Origin: Clostridia bacterium
GTDB taxonomy: Bacteria > Bacillota > Clostridia > TANB77 > UBA1234
Length of the DNA stretch: 39,647 nt
Assembly: GCA_017462965.1 (NCBI GenBank)
Contig: JAFTQC010000044.1
Span: forward strand, 1-39,647
Direction of reading: 5' to 3'
Shown: in pieces, positions 15,681-22,170 of the stretch
Layout: every line of letters begins with the position of its first letter
Position numbering within the stretch: position 1 is the first letter of the stretch
Made by a program: the position numbers and the translations under genes
Notes under the pieces: generated by a model
The model's database searches: none
Seen by the model: only the letters and a program-made list of their open reading frames with translations
Told to the model about the DNA's origin: nothing

Positions 15681-17109
15681 CAATTCCACTAACAGTTTCT
15701 ATTCCATAACCCTCTAATAATCTTATAGCACTTGCAGCACTATCAGGGCAGTCGTCATGCTTCGCTTTTTCTTCATAAGTTTGTATTTGTCTGATGTAAT
15801 CATAATCCGTATCTCTTAAAAATTTAATGTCTTTCCAATTTGAATATAAGTAAGTCATTATTTTAAAATGCTTATTCATTGATTCGTGGTAAGTCGCAAA
15901 ATTATCATTATTTTTTGCTGTGTAGCCTTTATCATCGTTATTTTCTGTGTAAACTGTGCCACACCTGAACAACTCACACCACATGTTAATTTCATCAATG
16001 CATTCATCAATGTGTTTATTCCACTTCTTACCAAACATTATTATATCATCTTTGACATAATTATCATCTTCATCAAAGAAAGCAACTTTATTTATAATCG
16101 TTAATGCTGTGCTATCTTCCCCACCGAATGATTTATCCACATGACCGATGCCGTCATAAATTCTTGAGTTGTTTTCTTCAAAATGTAAACCTTTAAAATG
16201 AGTATTAAAATTAGTGTCCGGTGCTTGCTGCCTTTGAGGATAGAAAAACCAAGGTTCTCTATCTCTCTCTCTTAAAAGCATTTTTGTACTAACTTTTTCT
16301 TCCCAAGTTGATTTTTCATCAACCAATGCTTGAACAGTTATGCAGTCCCAATCCTCCTGCCAACTTTCTCTTTGTTCCGGAGTTAATTCTGATGCATATT
16401 TTCCCTCGTTTTTTATGTAGCCGGTTAAATCCTCCTCATGTAATCTTTGCATTATCAAAATCATAGGAACGTCAGCACGTCTTAAACGAGACGGCAGCTT
16501 TCTTGAAAAATATTCAACAACTAAATCTCTTTTATTTTCATATATTTCATCACCGGCTTTCATTGGATCGTCTATAATCAAAACTCCACAAAAACCCTCA
16601 ACTGCAGGGTTGCCTGCATCTAAACCGGTAATAGTTCCACCAATAGAGCCGGCAGTTAATCCGGCACGACCGACAGAACCCTCAATACTCCAATTTGCTT
16701 TACTCTTTTTATCTTTCTTGAAAGAATATCCCCACATCGCAGCAAAAGGATCTGACTTCATTATTTCCATAATTTCAGAAGAAAATTTTATAATAAGTTT
16801 ATCGGAATAAGAAGTGTATAAATTACAAATGTTTTTATTCCTTGCAAAAACCCAAGAAATAAAATATTCAACCATTGCAGATTTACCAAAACCAACCGGA
16901 AGATTAAGGATTAAGTTTTTAGTCGTTTCATACTTCGCAATTCGTTCAAGTGCTTCAATAACCTCATCATGAAAAGGTTTAAAAGTAAAATGAGCACCGG
17001 TATTGTAATAGTGCATAATTTTAATGTATGCTTTTAAACTATTTTCACAAAGGAGCTTTAAAACTGCTCTTTCTTCTGCTGTTGGAAAATCCTCAATAAA
17101 AATCGCCAT
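15673..17109 (-). CDS. terL: Terminase large subunit
   Basis: This 478-residue protein has a packaging ATPase domain with Walker A LPVGFGKS (residues 70-77) and Walker B VLIIDDP (about 176-182), a coupling-like segment around 215-225, and a RNase H-type nuclease domain beginning near IGHVDKSFGGEDSTA (about 320-335), where the first catalytic Asp is expected. It docks at the portal, pumps DNA into the head and cuts the concatemer. It lies 1 nt after the small subunit and upstream of the portal. The length is normal for large subunits (about 450-500 residues). Confidence 0.93.
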   Translation of the reverse strand: MAIFIEDFPTAEERAVLKLLCENSLKAYIKIMHYYNTGAHFTFKPFHDEVIEALERIAKYETTKNLILNLPVGFGKSAMVEYFISWVFARNKNICNLYTSYSDKLIIKFSSEIMEIMKSDPFAAMWGYSFKKDKKSKANWSIEGSVGRAGLTAGSIGGTITGLDAGNPAVEGFCGVLIIDDPMKAGDEIYENKRDLVVEYFSRKLPSRLRRADVPMILIMQRLHEEDLTGYIKNEGKYASELTPEQRESWQEDWDCITVQALVDEKSTWEEKVSTKMLLRERDREPWFFYPQRQQAPDTNFNTHFKGLHFEENNSRIYDGIGHVDKSFGGEDSTALTIINKVAFFDEDDNYVKDDIIMFGKKWNKHIDECIDEINMWCELFRCGTVYTENNDDKGYTAKNNDNFATYHESMNKHFKIMTYLYSNWKDIKFLRDTDYDYIRQIQTYEEKAKHDDCPDSAASAIRLLEGYGIETVSGIVV

Positions 17110-17110
17110 A

Positions 17111-17512
17111 TTATAAATCTTTTACTTTTTTTAATACTGCATTGATTACTTTTTCATCAGTAATATTGATGTTTTGATTTGTATTAACAATTTCTTCTTT
17201 TGGTTTTTCGCCAATTTGGTCACGCAACAATTCAAATGCTTTGTTATCTCCGGCAAGAGCATTCAAAATAAGCCTTTGAACTATCGCTAATCGGTTTGTC
17301 ATTTCCTTTGCATCAAGGTCCGGATATAGCAGCTCAAACCCTGCAATAATATCATCAGGTGCTTTCATATCAAGCAACATTTCAGCAATTTCCTTGAGCT
17401 TCCTTTTTTCCTTTTTTCGCTTTCCGGAATTGATGCCACCTTTGCGACCTCGTTCTCTTGCTTCCTCAGTCGTTCTGCATGGCTTTAAATTTTCTTTCAT
17501 TATTTTACCCAT
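17111..17512 (-). CDS. Terminase small subunit candidate
   Basis: This 133-residue protein starts MGKIMKENLK. Residues 14-36 are a basic, Gly-rich segment (TEEARERGRKGGINSGKRKK), followed by helices and a C-terminal acidic/basic helix (INAVLKKVKDL). The pattern 'REKGGK...AFELLRDQIGEKP' is common in proteins annotated as small terminase subunits that recognise the packaging site. The position directly before the large subunit supports this. The start could be ATG 17512 or ATG 17500; the former lies 6 nt after a TGCTATAAT element and lacks a ribosome-binding site. Confidence 0.7.
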   Translation of the reverse strand: MGKIMKENLKPCRTTEEARERGRKGGINSGKRKKEKRKLKEIAEMLLDMKAPDDIIAGFELLYPDLDAKEMTNRLAIVQRLILNALAGDNKAFELLRDQIGEKPKEEIVNTNQNINITDEKVINAVLKKVKDL

Positions 17513-17527
17513 ACAAACATTATAGCA
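17510..17527 (-). promoter_or_regulatory. Extended -10 promoter candidate, 6 nt before the small terminase ATG
   Basis: The minus strand reads TGC-TATAAT, GTTTGT, ATG. The box (17519-17524) overlaps the TAA stop of the methyltransferase gene. A TTGACT is present but only 10 nt upstream of the box, too close for a normal -35. It is the third of four sites with exactly 6 nt between TATAAT and ATG. Confidence 0.5.
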
Positions 17528-18665
17528 CAGTTGCAGTCAAACCTGTTAGTTTTTCCCATCTTTCAATTATAATATCGCAATAATGCTCATCAAGTTCAAC
17601 GCAATAACAAGTCCTTCCGTTTTGCTCACAAGCCATTAAAGAAGTGCCTGAACCGGCAAAAATATCTAAAACAATATCATCTTTTCTCGTGTTGTTTTTT
17701 ATCAAATAATCAAAAAGTTTAACCGGTTTCATTGTAGGGTGCTCTTTGCTTTTCTGTGGTCTATCAAATTGTAAAACTGTAGTCTGTTTTCTATCGCTTG
17801 CCCATAGATGCGAATCGCCGGAAGTCCAACCATACAAACAAGGCTCATGTATCCATTGATAATCCTGCCTACCCATAACCATTGAATTTTTAAGCCAAAT
17901 TAAGCATTGTCTAATTGGTCCTAAATTTTCTTGAGCAGCTTTCCTGAAAATGTAACCTTGTGAATCTGCATGCCAAATATAAAAACTTGAACCTGCTTTC
18001 AAAAACTCTGCAGCATTCAAAAACGCATCAGAAAGGAAGTTCAAAAATACACTATCGGTCATATTATCGTTTTTAATTTTTCCTGCTTGCCCTTCATAAT
18101 CAACATTATAAGGTGGATCTGTCAAAAGCAAATGAGCTGTTTTATCGCCCATTAAAGCTGCTAGAGTTTCTTTATTCAAGCAGTCGCCACAAATAAGTTT
18201 ATGTTTTCCAAGCTGCCAAACTTGACCTTGCTTACATCTTGCTTTTGGTTTTTCCGGAACATCTACTTCCTTAACTTCGTTTTTATTCAAATCCAAGCCT
18301 AAATCAATATCTAATCCCCAATCTTTTAAGTAATCTTTATCAAAAAAAGCATTGAGTTTTGCAATATCCCAATCGCCTGCATTATTCGCATTAAGTCTAA
18401 CAACAATTTCTTTTACTTGCTGCTCATTCAACAATTCATCCGGAACTTTAACATCAACCTCTTTAAATCCTAGCTGCTTCATAACCTTTAAGCGAGCATG
18501 ACCACCTAAAACAGTATTATCTGCGTTTATCGTGATAATATTTGCATCACCACAATTCCTGATGCTTTCTTTTAAATCAGCCAAGCCCTTTTTAGTAAAT
18601 TTCCTAGGGTTTTTCTCATAACTTTTTAAGTCGTTAATGTTTCTTTTTTCAATTTTCCAAATCAT
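17520..18665 (-). CDS. ParB-like domain fused to DNA amino-methyltransferase
   Basis: This 381-residue protein has two domains. Residues 1-110 form a ParB/sulfiredoxin-like domain with VLGGHARL at 52-59. The second is a DNA methyltransferase of the beta circular order, with motif IV DPPY (183-186) before motif I DIFAGSGT (334-341). DPPY implies N6-adenine or N4-cytosine methylation, not C5. A target-recognition-like region lies between them. There is no paired restriction gene, so the enzyme probably protects phage DNA against host restriction or marks DNA for packaging. It is placed immediately upstream of the terminase genes. GGAGG precedes the ATG but lies in a possible hairpin. Confidence 0.9.
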   Translation of the reverse strand: MIWKIEKRNINDLKSYEKNPRKFTKKGLADLKESIRNCGDANIITINADNTVLGGHARLKVMKQLGFKEVDVKVPDELLNEQQVKEIVVRLNANNAGDWDIAKLNAFFDKDYLKDWGLDIDLGLDLNKNEVKEVDVPEKPKARCKQGQVWQLGKHKLICGDCLNKETLAALMGDKTAHLLLTDPPYNVDYEGQAGKIKNDNMTDSVFLNFLSDAFLNAAEFLKAGSSFYIWHADSQGYIFRKAAQENLGPIRQCLIWLKNSMVMGRQDYQWIHEPCLYGWTSGDSHLWASDRKQTTVLQFDRPQKSKEHPTMKPVKLFDYLIKNNTRKDDIVLDIFAGSGTSLMACEQNGRTCYCVELDEHYCDIIIERWEKLTGLTATVL

Positions 18666-18668
18666 AGC

Positions 18669-18695
18669 AAACCTCCATAATTAAATGGTAGGTTT
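18669..18695 (-). promoter_or_regulatory. Hairpin covering the ribosome-binding site of the methyltransferase gene
   Basis: AAACCTCC (18669-18676) on the plus strand can pair with GG-bulge-AGGTTT (18687-18695): 8 bp with one bulged base and a 10-nt loop. On the minus-strand mRNA the GGAGG site 4 nt before the methyltransferase ATG would be paired. This could limit translation, a useful feature for a methylase. Confidence 0.4.
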
Positions 18696-18721
18696 CAAAT
18701 CGCTTTCAAAACTTCCAAGTT

Positions 18722-19021
18722 TTAAAACAGTTTTAGCTGTATAATATCTTTTTTAAAGGCTTTAATTTTATCTTCATGCAGCTTGATTCTATCAAAAATA
18801 TTAAGCCACCCTGAACCGGTGACTTCGCAATAAGAACCAAATCTTTTATCAATAAAAACAGTCATTCCTGAATAGACAAAAAAAGTATCATCTTCAAAAT
18901 CTTTCTCATCAAAGGGAATTAAGGCAAAAAGTTCCGTCATCAAATCATACAAGTATTTATACTTATCAAATCCAAATCTTGAATTGTAAGCATTATAATC
19001 CGATGCTTTAAATTTGCTCAT
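18722..19021 (-). CDS. Hypothetical protein, first gene of the leftward operon (99 aa)
   Basis: This 99-residue soluble protein is rich in Phe, Tyr, Asp and Lys, with an amphipathic N-terminal half (YKYLYDLMTELFALIPFDE, residues 23-41) and a C-terminal helix. The ATG at 19021 has a GAGGGTG site. A TATAAT at 19037-19042 lies just upstream and the divergent operator region beyond it. I recognise no family. As the first gene of the late leftward unit it may be a regulator, but no DNA-binding motif can be seen. Confidence 0.7.
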   Translation of the reverse strand: MSKFKASDYNAYNSRFGFDKYKYLYDLMTELFALIPFDEKDFEDDTFFVYSGMTVFIDKRFGSYCEVTGSGWLNIFDRIKLHEDKIKAFKKDIIQLKLF

Positions 19022-19070
19022 TATTCACCCTCTACAATTATAGTTTATATCCTCCATTTGTTGTATTTTT

Positions 19071-19110
19071 ATTAAGAAATGTTAAGAAATCACTTGAAAA
19101 CACTTGAAAA
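19071..19110. repeat. Tandem 10-bp iterons in the divergent control region
   Basis: Four consecutive 10-mers occur: (a/g)TTAAGAAAT at 19071 and 19081, then CACTTGAAAA twice at 19091 and 19101. Each unit spans one helical turn, so repeated bases lie on the same face of the DNA. The array lies between the leftward gene at 18722 and the rightward promoter at 19104-19131. It may bind a regulator or replication initiator. Confidence 0.6.
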
Positions 19111-19131
19111 ACATTCATAACATGTTATTAT
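19104..19131 (+). promoter_or_regulatory. Early rightward promoter with palindromic operator
   Basis: TTGAAA (19104-19109), a 16-nt spacer and TATTAT (19126-19131) form a promoter whose spacer ends in the palindrome TAACATGTTA (19118-19127). The same palindrome in the same register is found in three other rightward promoters. On the opposite strand the palindrome can also serve TTGTAC-16 nt-TATGAA, so the element could fire both ways. It drives the small early genes from 19169. Confidence 0.65.
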
Positions 19132-19168
19132 ATAAGTACAAGGACAAAACAAACGAAAGGAAAACAAA

Positions 19169-19336
19169 ATGGATAAATTAGCAACACAATTATTAAACGT
19201 ATTCGGTTATGTAAATGCAAAAGAAGAAGATGTAATTGTTTTAAAAAGTTCAATAAATTACATTCAAGTTGAATTTTTCAAGCAAATTTATTATTTCACA
19301 AGAGAAAATAACACTTGGACAATGGAATTAGAATAA
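19169..19336 (+). CDS. Small early protein (55 aa)
   Basis: ATG 19169 follows an AAAGGA site. The 55-residue product starts MDKLATQLLNVFGYVNAKEE, with alternating strands in the second half (VIVLKSSINYIQVEFF). It is the first gene after the early promoter. There is no membrane segment and no recognisable family. Genes at this position in phages often counteract host functions, but nothing in the sequence shows which. Confidence 0.7.
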   Translation: MDKLATQLLNVFGYVNAKEEDVIVLKSSINYIQVEFFKQIYYFTRENNTWTMELE

Positions 19337-19350
19337 GAAAGGAAAAAGAG

Positions 19351-19506
19351 ATGAAATTCACAGAAAAAGAAAAAGAATTAATTATCAAAGCATTATTAAC
19401 AGAAATAAACTCATACAACAGTTATAAAAATTTAGAATTTGTTGAAACTGACAAAATTCAGGAAAGACAAGAAGAACTTTTAAATTTAATTAAAAAGATA
19501 GGATAA
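19351..19506 (+). CDS. Small early helical protein (51 aa)
   Basis: ATG 19351 has an AAGGA site; an upstream in-frame start at 19315 lies inside the previous gene and is not favoured. The 51-residue product is a Glu/Lys-rich helical protein (MKFTEKEKELIIKALLTEIN at the start, ending in IQERQEELLNLIKKIG). It may form a helical hairpin. The family is unknown. Confidence 0.7.
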   Translation: MKFTEKEKELIIKALLTEINSYNSYKNLEFVETDKIQERQEELLNLIKKIG

Positions 19507-19517
19507 AGGAAAGAATT

Positions 19518-19646
19518 ATGAAGAAAGTATTAATTGTTTTAGGTTTGATTTTATTGGGTTCGCTGCTATTTCAAAAAATTAGCAGTCCATTTCCACAATT
19601 TACAGAAGAACAAATGCAGATTATTTGCGTACAGGAGGAAATATAA
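19518..19646 (+). CDS. Small membrane or exported peptide (42 aa)
   Basis: ATG 19518 is preceded by AAAGGAAAG. The 42-residue product begins with KK and a hydrophobic stretch (VLIVLGLILLGSLLF, residues 4-18), followed by a short polar tail with one Cys. It could be a single-pass inner membrane protein or have an uncleaved signal anchor; it lacks the lipobox expected of a lipoprotein. The stop overlaps the next start (TAATG), showing translational coupling. Confidence 0.7.
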   Translation: MKKVLIVLGLILLGSLLFQKISSPFPQFTEEQMQIICVQEEI

Positions 19647-19858
19647 TGTTTGAATTAATTGAAATTAGAAGTTACGATACACATCACAGATATGGCACAG
19701 ATTGGCACACAGACTATTGCATTAAAACTGATGAAAATTTAAACATTCATCAAGTAATTGAAAGATTGCAGGAGCTTGGCAAAAATCCATGTGGAGAGTG
19801 TAAATTAATAACAGTTGAAGGAAGAGAAGAAATTGTACTAAAAACAATAATGTATTAA
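19646..19858 (+). CDS. Small early protein with His/Cys residues (70 aa)
   Basis: The ATG at 19646 overlaps the previous stop and has AGGAGGAAA upstream. The 70-residue product starts MFELIEIRSYDTHHRYGTDW and contains a His-rich N-terminal part, then CGEC (about residues 50-53). His and Cys residues could bind zinc, but the spacing is not a standard finger. The family is unknown. Confidence 0.75.
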   Translation: MFELIEIRSYDTHHRYGTDWHTDYCIKTDENLNIHQVIERLQELGKNPCGECKLITVEGREEIVLKTIMY

Positions 19859-19867
19859 GGAGTAAAA

Positions 19868-20023
19868 ATGAAAAAGACAGCAATTATTCAAGGCACAAAA
19901 AGAAATTTATATTTAAATCTTCCGGCTAAAATAGTTGAGAAGATGAACATTGAAAAAGGTGAAACTGTTTTAATTGAAGTCATTGATGAAGATACAATGC
20001 AAATTAAATTCATAGAAGATTAA
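19868..20023 (+). CDS. AbrB/MazE-like small DNA-binding protein candidate (51 aa)
   Basis: ATG 19868 follows AAGGAG. The 51-residue product has the swapped-hairpin pattern of AbrB/SpoVT-type proteins: an initial strand, then NLPAKIVEKMNIEKGETVLIEV (about residues 17-38), and two final strands (TMQIKFIED). The Pro before a short helix and the 'E-K-G-E-T-V' turn are typical. Such proteins act as dimeric transcription factors or antitoxins; no toxin partner is next to it. It is a candidate early regulator of the repeated operator, though no binding evidence exists. Confidence 0.55.
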   Translation: MKKTAIIQGTKRNLYLNLPAKIVEKMNIEKGETVLIEVIDEDTMQIKFIED

Positions 20024-20037
20024 GAAAGAGGTTAATT

Positions 20038-20288
20038 ATGATTAAATTTTTTGAAGAATTTAAAAACAAAAAAAGAAAAGAAACTCAAAGAAGAGTTTTA
20101 GAATTAAGATATTACATACAAAATTTTTTGAAGATTTACAAAAAACAAAAGGAACTGTTGAGCTTCCGGCTTGGGTTGAGTGTAAAAATTTAATGGAAAA
20201 ATTAAAAATAAACATTGAAAATCCAAGAATAGTAAATTTTTATTATAAAAATTTGCAGAAATACAAATTAGATCATAAAATTTTATAA
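20038..20288 (+). CDS. Small early protein spanning a -1 frameshift (about 83 aa when fused)
   Basis: ATG 20038 has an AGAGG site. The zero frame ends at TAA 20191-20193 (51 aa), but after residue 28 it no longer looks natural. The -1 frame continues to TAA 20286-20288 and reads FFEDLQKTKGTVELPAWVE and on to KYKLDHKIL, with normal composition. The frames meet at AAATTTTTTG (20121-20130), which contains the slippery heptamers A_AAT_TTT and T_TTT_TTG. Programmed frameshifting, a true mutation in the T6 tract, or a sequencing or assembly error would all fit. Family unknown. Confidence 0.55.
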
Positions 20289-20322
20289 TGTTTTTTTAAG
20301 GGTTAAAAATTGAAAAATTTTG

Positions 20323-20362
20323 AATATTGGCTTGTAGTCTAACTTCAAGCCAATATTTTTAT
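20323..20362 (+). terminator. Terminator of the first early gene block
   Basis: AATATTGGCTTG (20323-20334) and its complement CAAGCCAATATT (20346-20357) make a 12-bp stem with an 11-nt loop, followed by a T-rich run. It lies about 35 nt after the last small early gene and before the long AT-rich gap. It may also stop leftward transcription. Confidence 0.85.
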
Positions 20363-20540
20363 ATTTTTAATGTTTTTCGCACTTATAGTATTTTTTCTCT
20401 ATTTTTATATAAAAATAAAAAATTTCTTTATAAATATTTATAGTGTGAAAAATATTAAAATATTAGCATGAAAGCCAATGACCATGCGAGAATTAACATT
20501 TTTTTAAGGTTGAAAAACATTAAAACATTAAAAAACATTA
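20363..20540. other. AT-rich non-coding gap; replication origin candidate
   Basis: No credible gene is present here. The stretch is almost entirely A and T, with a run of AACATT/ACATTAAA-like repeats near 20495-20540 and a small GCATG...CATGC hairpin near 20463-20485. It is followed by a promoter and the replication gene block. Low stability plus short repeats beside helicase and primase genes are what one expects of a phage origin, but no initiator sites are known. Confidence 0.35.
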
Positions 20541-20569
20541 TTGACATTTTTTTATTAACATGTTAGGAT
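20541..20569 (+). promoter_or_regulatory. Rightward promoter with palindromic operator (replication genes)
   Basis: TTGACA (20541-20546), 17 nt, TAGGAT (20564-20569), with TAACATGTTA at 20556-20565. The -35 is perfect and the TGT before the -10 makes it extended. The TAGGAT box and palindrome are identical to those at 26270-26298. It drives the replication block. Confidence 0.75.
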
Positions 20570-20574
20570 ATTCC

Positions 20575-20700
20575 ATGTCGAGGGCAAAAAAGAATTTCAA
20601 AAAAAAGAACGTTCGCCGGCGAGCCCTCGACAAGCTGCCGGTTTTCAATAGGAGCAAAGATGTTAGAATCAATAGTAGAGGATTTAAGAGTAAACCTTGA
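20575..20700 (+). CDS. Possible basic leader peptide (41 aa), overlapping structured leader RNA
   Basis: ATG 20575 lies 5 nt after the -10 box and would be read from a leaderless transcript. The product has about 15 Arg/Lys in 41 residues (KKNFKKKNVRRRALDKLPVF) and ends at TGA 20698, inside the next gene. The same DNA is unusually GC-rich and contains inverted repeats, so the open frame may be a by-product of RNA structure. Low confidence. Confidence 0.3.
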   Translation: MSRAKKNFKKKNVRRRALDKLPVFNRSKDVRINSRGFKSKP

Positions 20701-22153
20701 TTACAAAATAAACAATATTGCTGCATTAAATGTATTACAAGCAAAATTATTACAAATTATGAGTTTTAAAGGGGTTAAATTCCAAAGTATTCAAAATATA
20801 GACAGACCTCTTCCACTTGCTTATTTTGCTTTTAATTTCGTGCCATCTGGTGGGGTTAAAAACCGATTATTAAATGAAATAGATTTACATTTATTAAAAT
20901 TTTTCAACGAATATTTAAAAAAATACAACGAAGATAGGCTTGATAAACTTGAATGTGAGCAAACCTTAAGACTTCAAAAAATTACTGATAAGGTTGAATT
21001 AAGACGTAAAAGAATGGAATGTGAAGCAGAAATTAAAGCATTCGCACCATTGAAAAAAGAAGTAACAAATGCAACACAAGCAAAGTTGTATAAATCCCTA
21101 GAAATCATCAAAGAAGCCGCCGCCGGCTCAGTAATGATTTTAAACTCCGAATTTGCCAATTATTATGAAGATGCAATTTTAAATAAGGACAAAATGAAAA
21201 AAGAATTTCTTGATATGATGTATAACCTTTATGATGGGGAATTTCAAGGAACTGATACAATAAGCACAAGCAGAGAAAATATTTCAAACATTCCGGTATC
21301 TTGTATTTTTATGTCAGATTATAAATTGCTGCTAGAAAATGAAAAATTAAGCGGAGCTTTCAAAAGTTATCTTGCACGAGGTATGGCTCGTCGTTCTTTT
21401 ATCTATTTTAAAAAAAATGAAAACTATTATACAGAAAATTCAAGTTATCCTAGTTATGATGAAAAAAATGCAGCGATAGACAGATTAAAACAATTTTCAG
21501 AAAAATTAAAATTCAAATTTGATGAAATAAAAGAAGGAAAAGTTTATTATTTCAGCTTAGAAGCTAATGATGAAATAAACGATTATAAAAAAGAAATCGA
21601 TAAAAAAATAAAAGAATTTTATAGATACACAAATGTTTTAAACTTAAATCAGGAAATTTTAAAATTAAACTTAGAACACTCAACGTGGAAAATTATTAAA
21701 TTGGCTGTTCTTTACCACATTTTAGAAAATCCTTCATCAACTTTTGTAAATGTTCAAAGTTTCAGAAAAGCAGTTAATTTTTTTAATGAAACTCATAAAT
21801 GTTTAGAAGAAATGTTGAACGACAAATTGATTTCAGATTATGACAATTTATACAATTATCTTGTTGAAAACAGAAATAAATTTATTTCAAAAATGGATTT
21901 AAGAAATCAAAAATTTGTGCCAAATAGAGAGTTCAAAGGTTGGTTTGATGATGCACTAAATAATATTAGTGAAATGTGTGAAGAAAAAGGATTTAATCTT
22001 GTTTCAAGAGTAACAGGAAAAAGAAATCAAGGTTTTGAGGTTGCACTTTATGAACCTGATAAATATCACTTTGAAGCAGAGTTTGATGGTAAATTTCAAA
22101 AAGGAAGGTTAATAAAATTAGATAATAGTGATTTAGAAGTAAGTGAATTGTAA
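20660..22153 (+). CDS. DUF3987-like replication protein with degenerate P-loop
   Basis: This 497-residue protein resembles the DUF3987 group of phage primase/helicase-associated ATPases. A strand plus loop at FVPSGGVKNRL (about residues 61-71) stands where Walker A should be; it lacks the GK(S/T). Later come a long charged helix (about 90-150), the GSVMILNSEFANYYED segment (about 155-170) typical of the family, and a C-terminal half with a winged-helix-like part (about 340-470). It is the first large gene of the replication block, with a GGAG site before ATG 20660. Loss of the P-loop suggests it acts as a structural or origin-binding partner, not as an active ATPase. Confidence 0.6.
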   Translation: MLESIVEDLRVNLDYKINNIAALNVLQAKLLQIMSFKGVKFQSIQNIDRPLPLAYFAFNFVPSGGVKNRLLNEIDLHLLKFFNEYLKKYNEDRLDKLECEQTLRLQKITDKVELRRKRMECEAEIKAFAPLKKEVTNATQAKLYKSLEIIKEAAAGSVMILNSEFANYYEDAILNKDKMKKEFLDMMYNLYDGEFQGTDTISTSRENISNIPVSCIFMSDYKLLLENEKLSGAFKSYLARGMARRSFIYFKKNENYYTENSSYPSYDEKNAAIDRLKQFSEKLKFKFDEIKEGKVYYFSLEANDEINDYKKEIDKKIKEFYRYTNVLNLNQEILKLNLEHSTWKIIKLAVLYHILENPSSTFVNVQSFRKAVNFFNETHKCLEEMLNDKLISDYDNLYNYLVENRNKFISKMDLRNQKFVPNREFKGWFDDALNNISEMCEEKGFNLVSRVTGKRNQGFEVALYEPDKYHFEAEFDGKFQKGRLIKLDNSDLEVSEL

Positions 22154-22170
22154 TTAAGAAAGAAGAAAAA

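Noticed and set aside
16035-16050. TGATATAAT on the minus strand inside the large terminase gene
   Set aside because: It encodes part of the nuclease region in frame and no downstream gene start fits; considered chance.
20538-20744. Minus-strand open frame covering the replication promoter and leader
   Set aside because: It is Leu-rich low-complexity sequence antisense to the promoter and the DUF3987-like gene and lacks a start signal.
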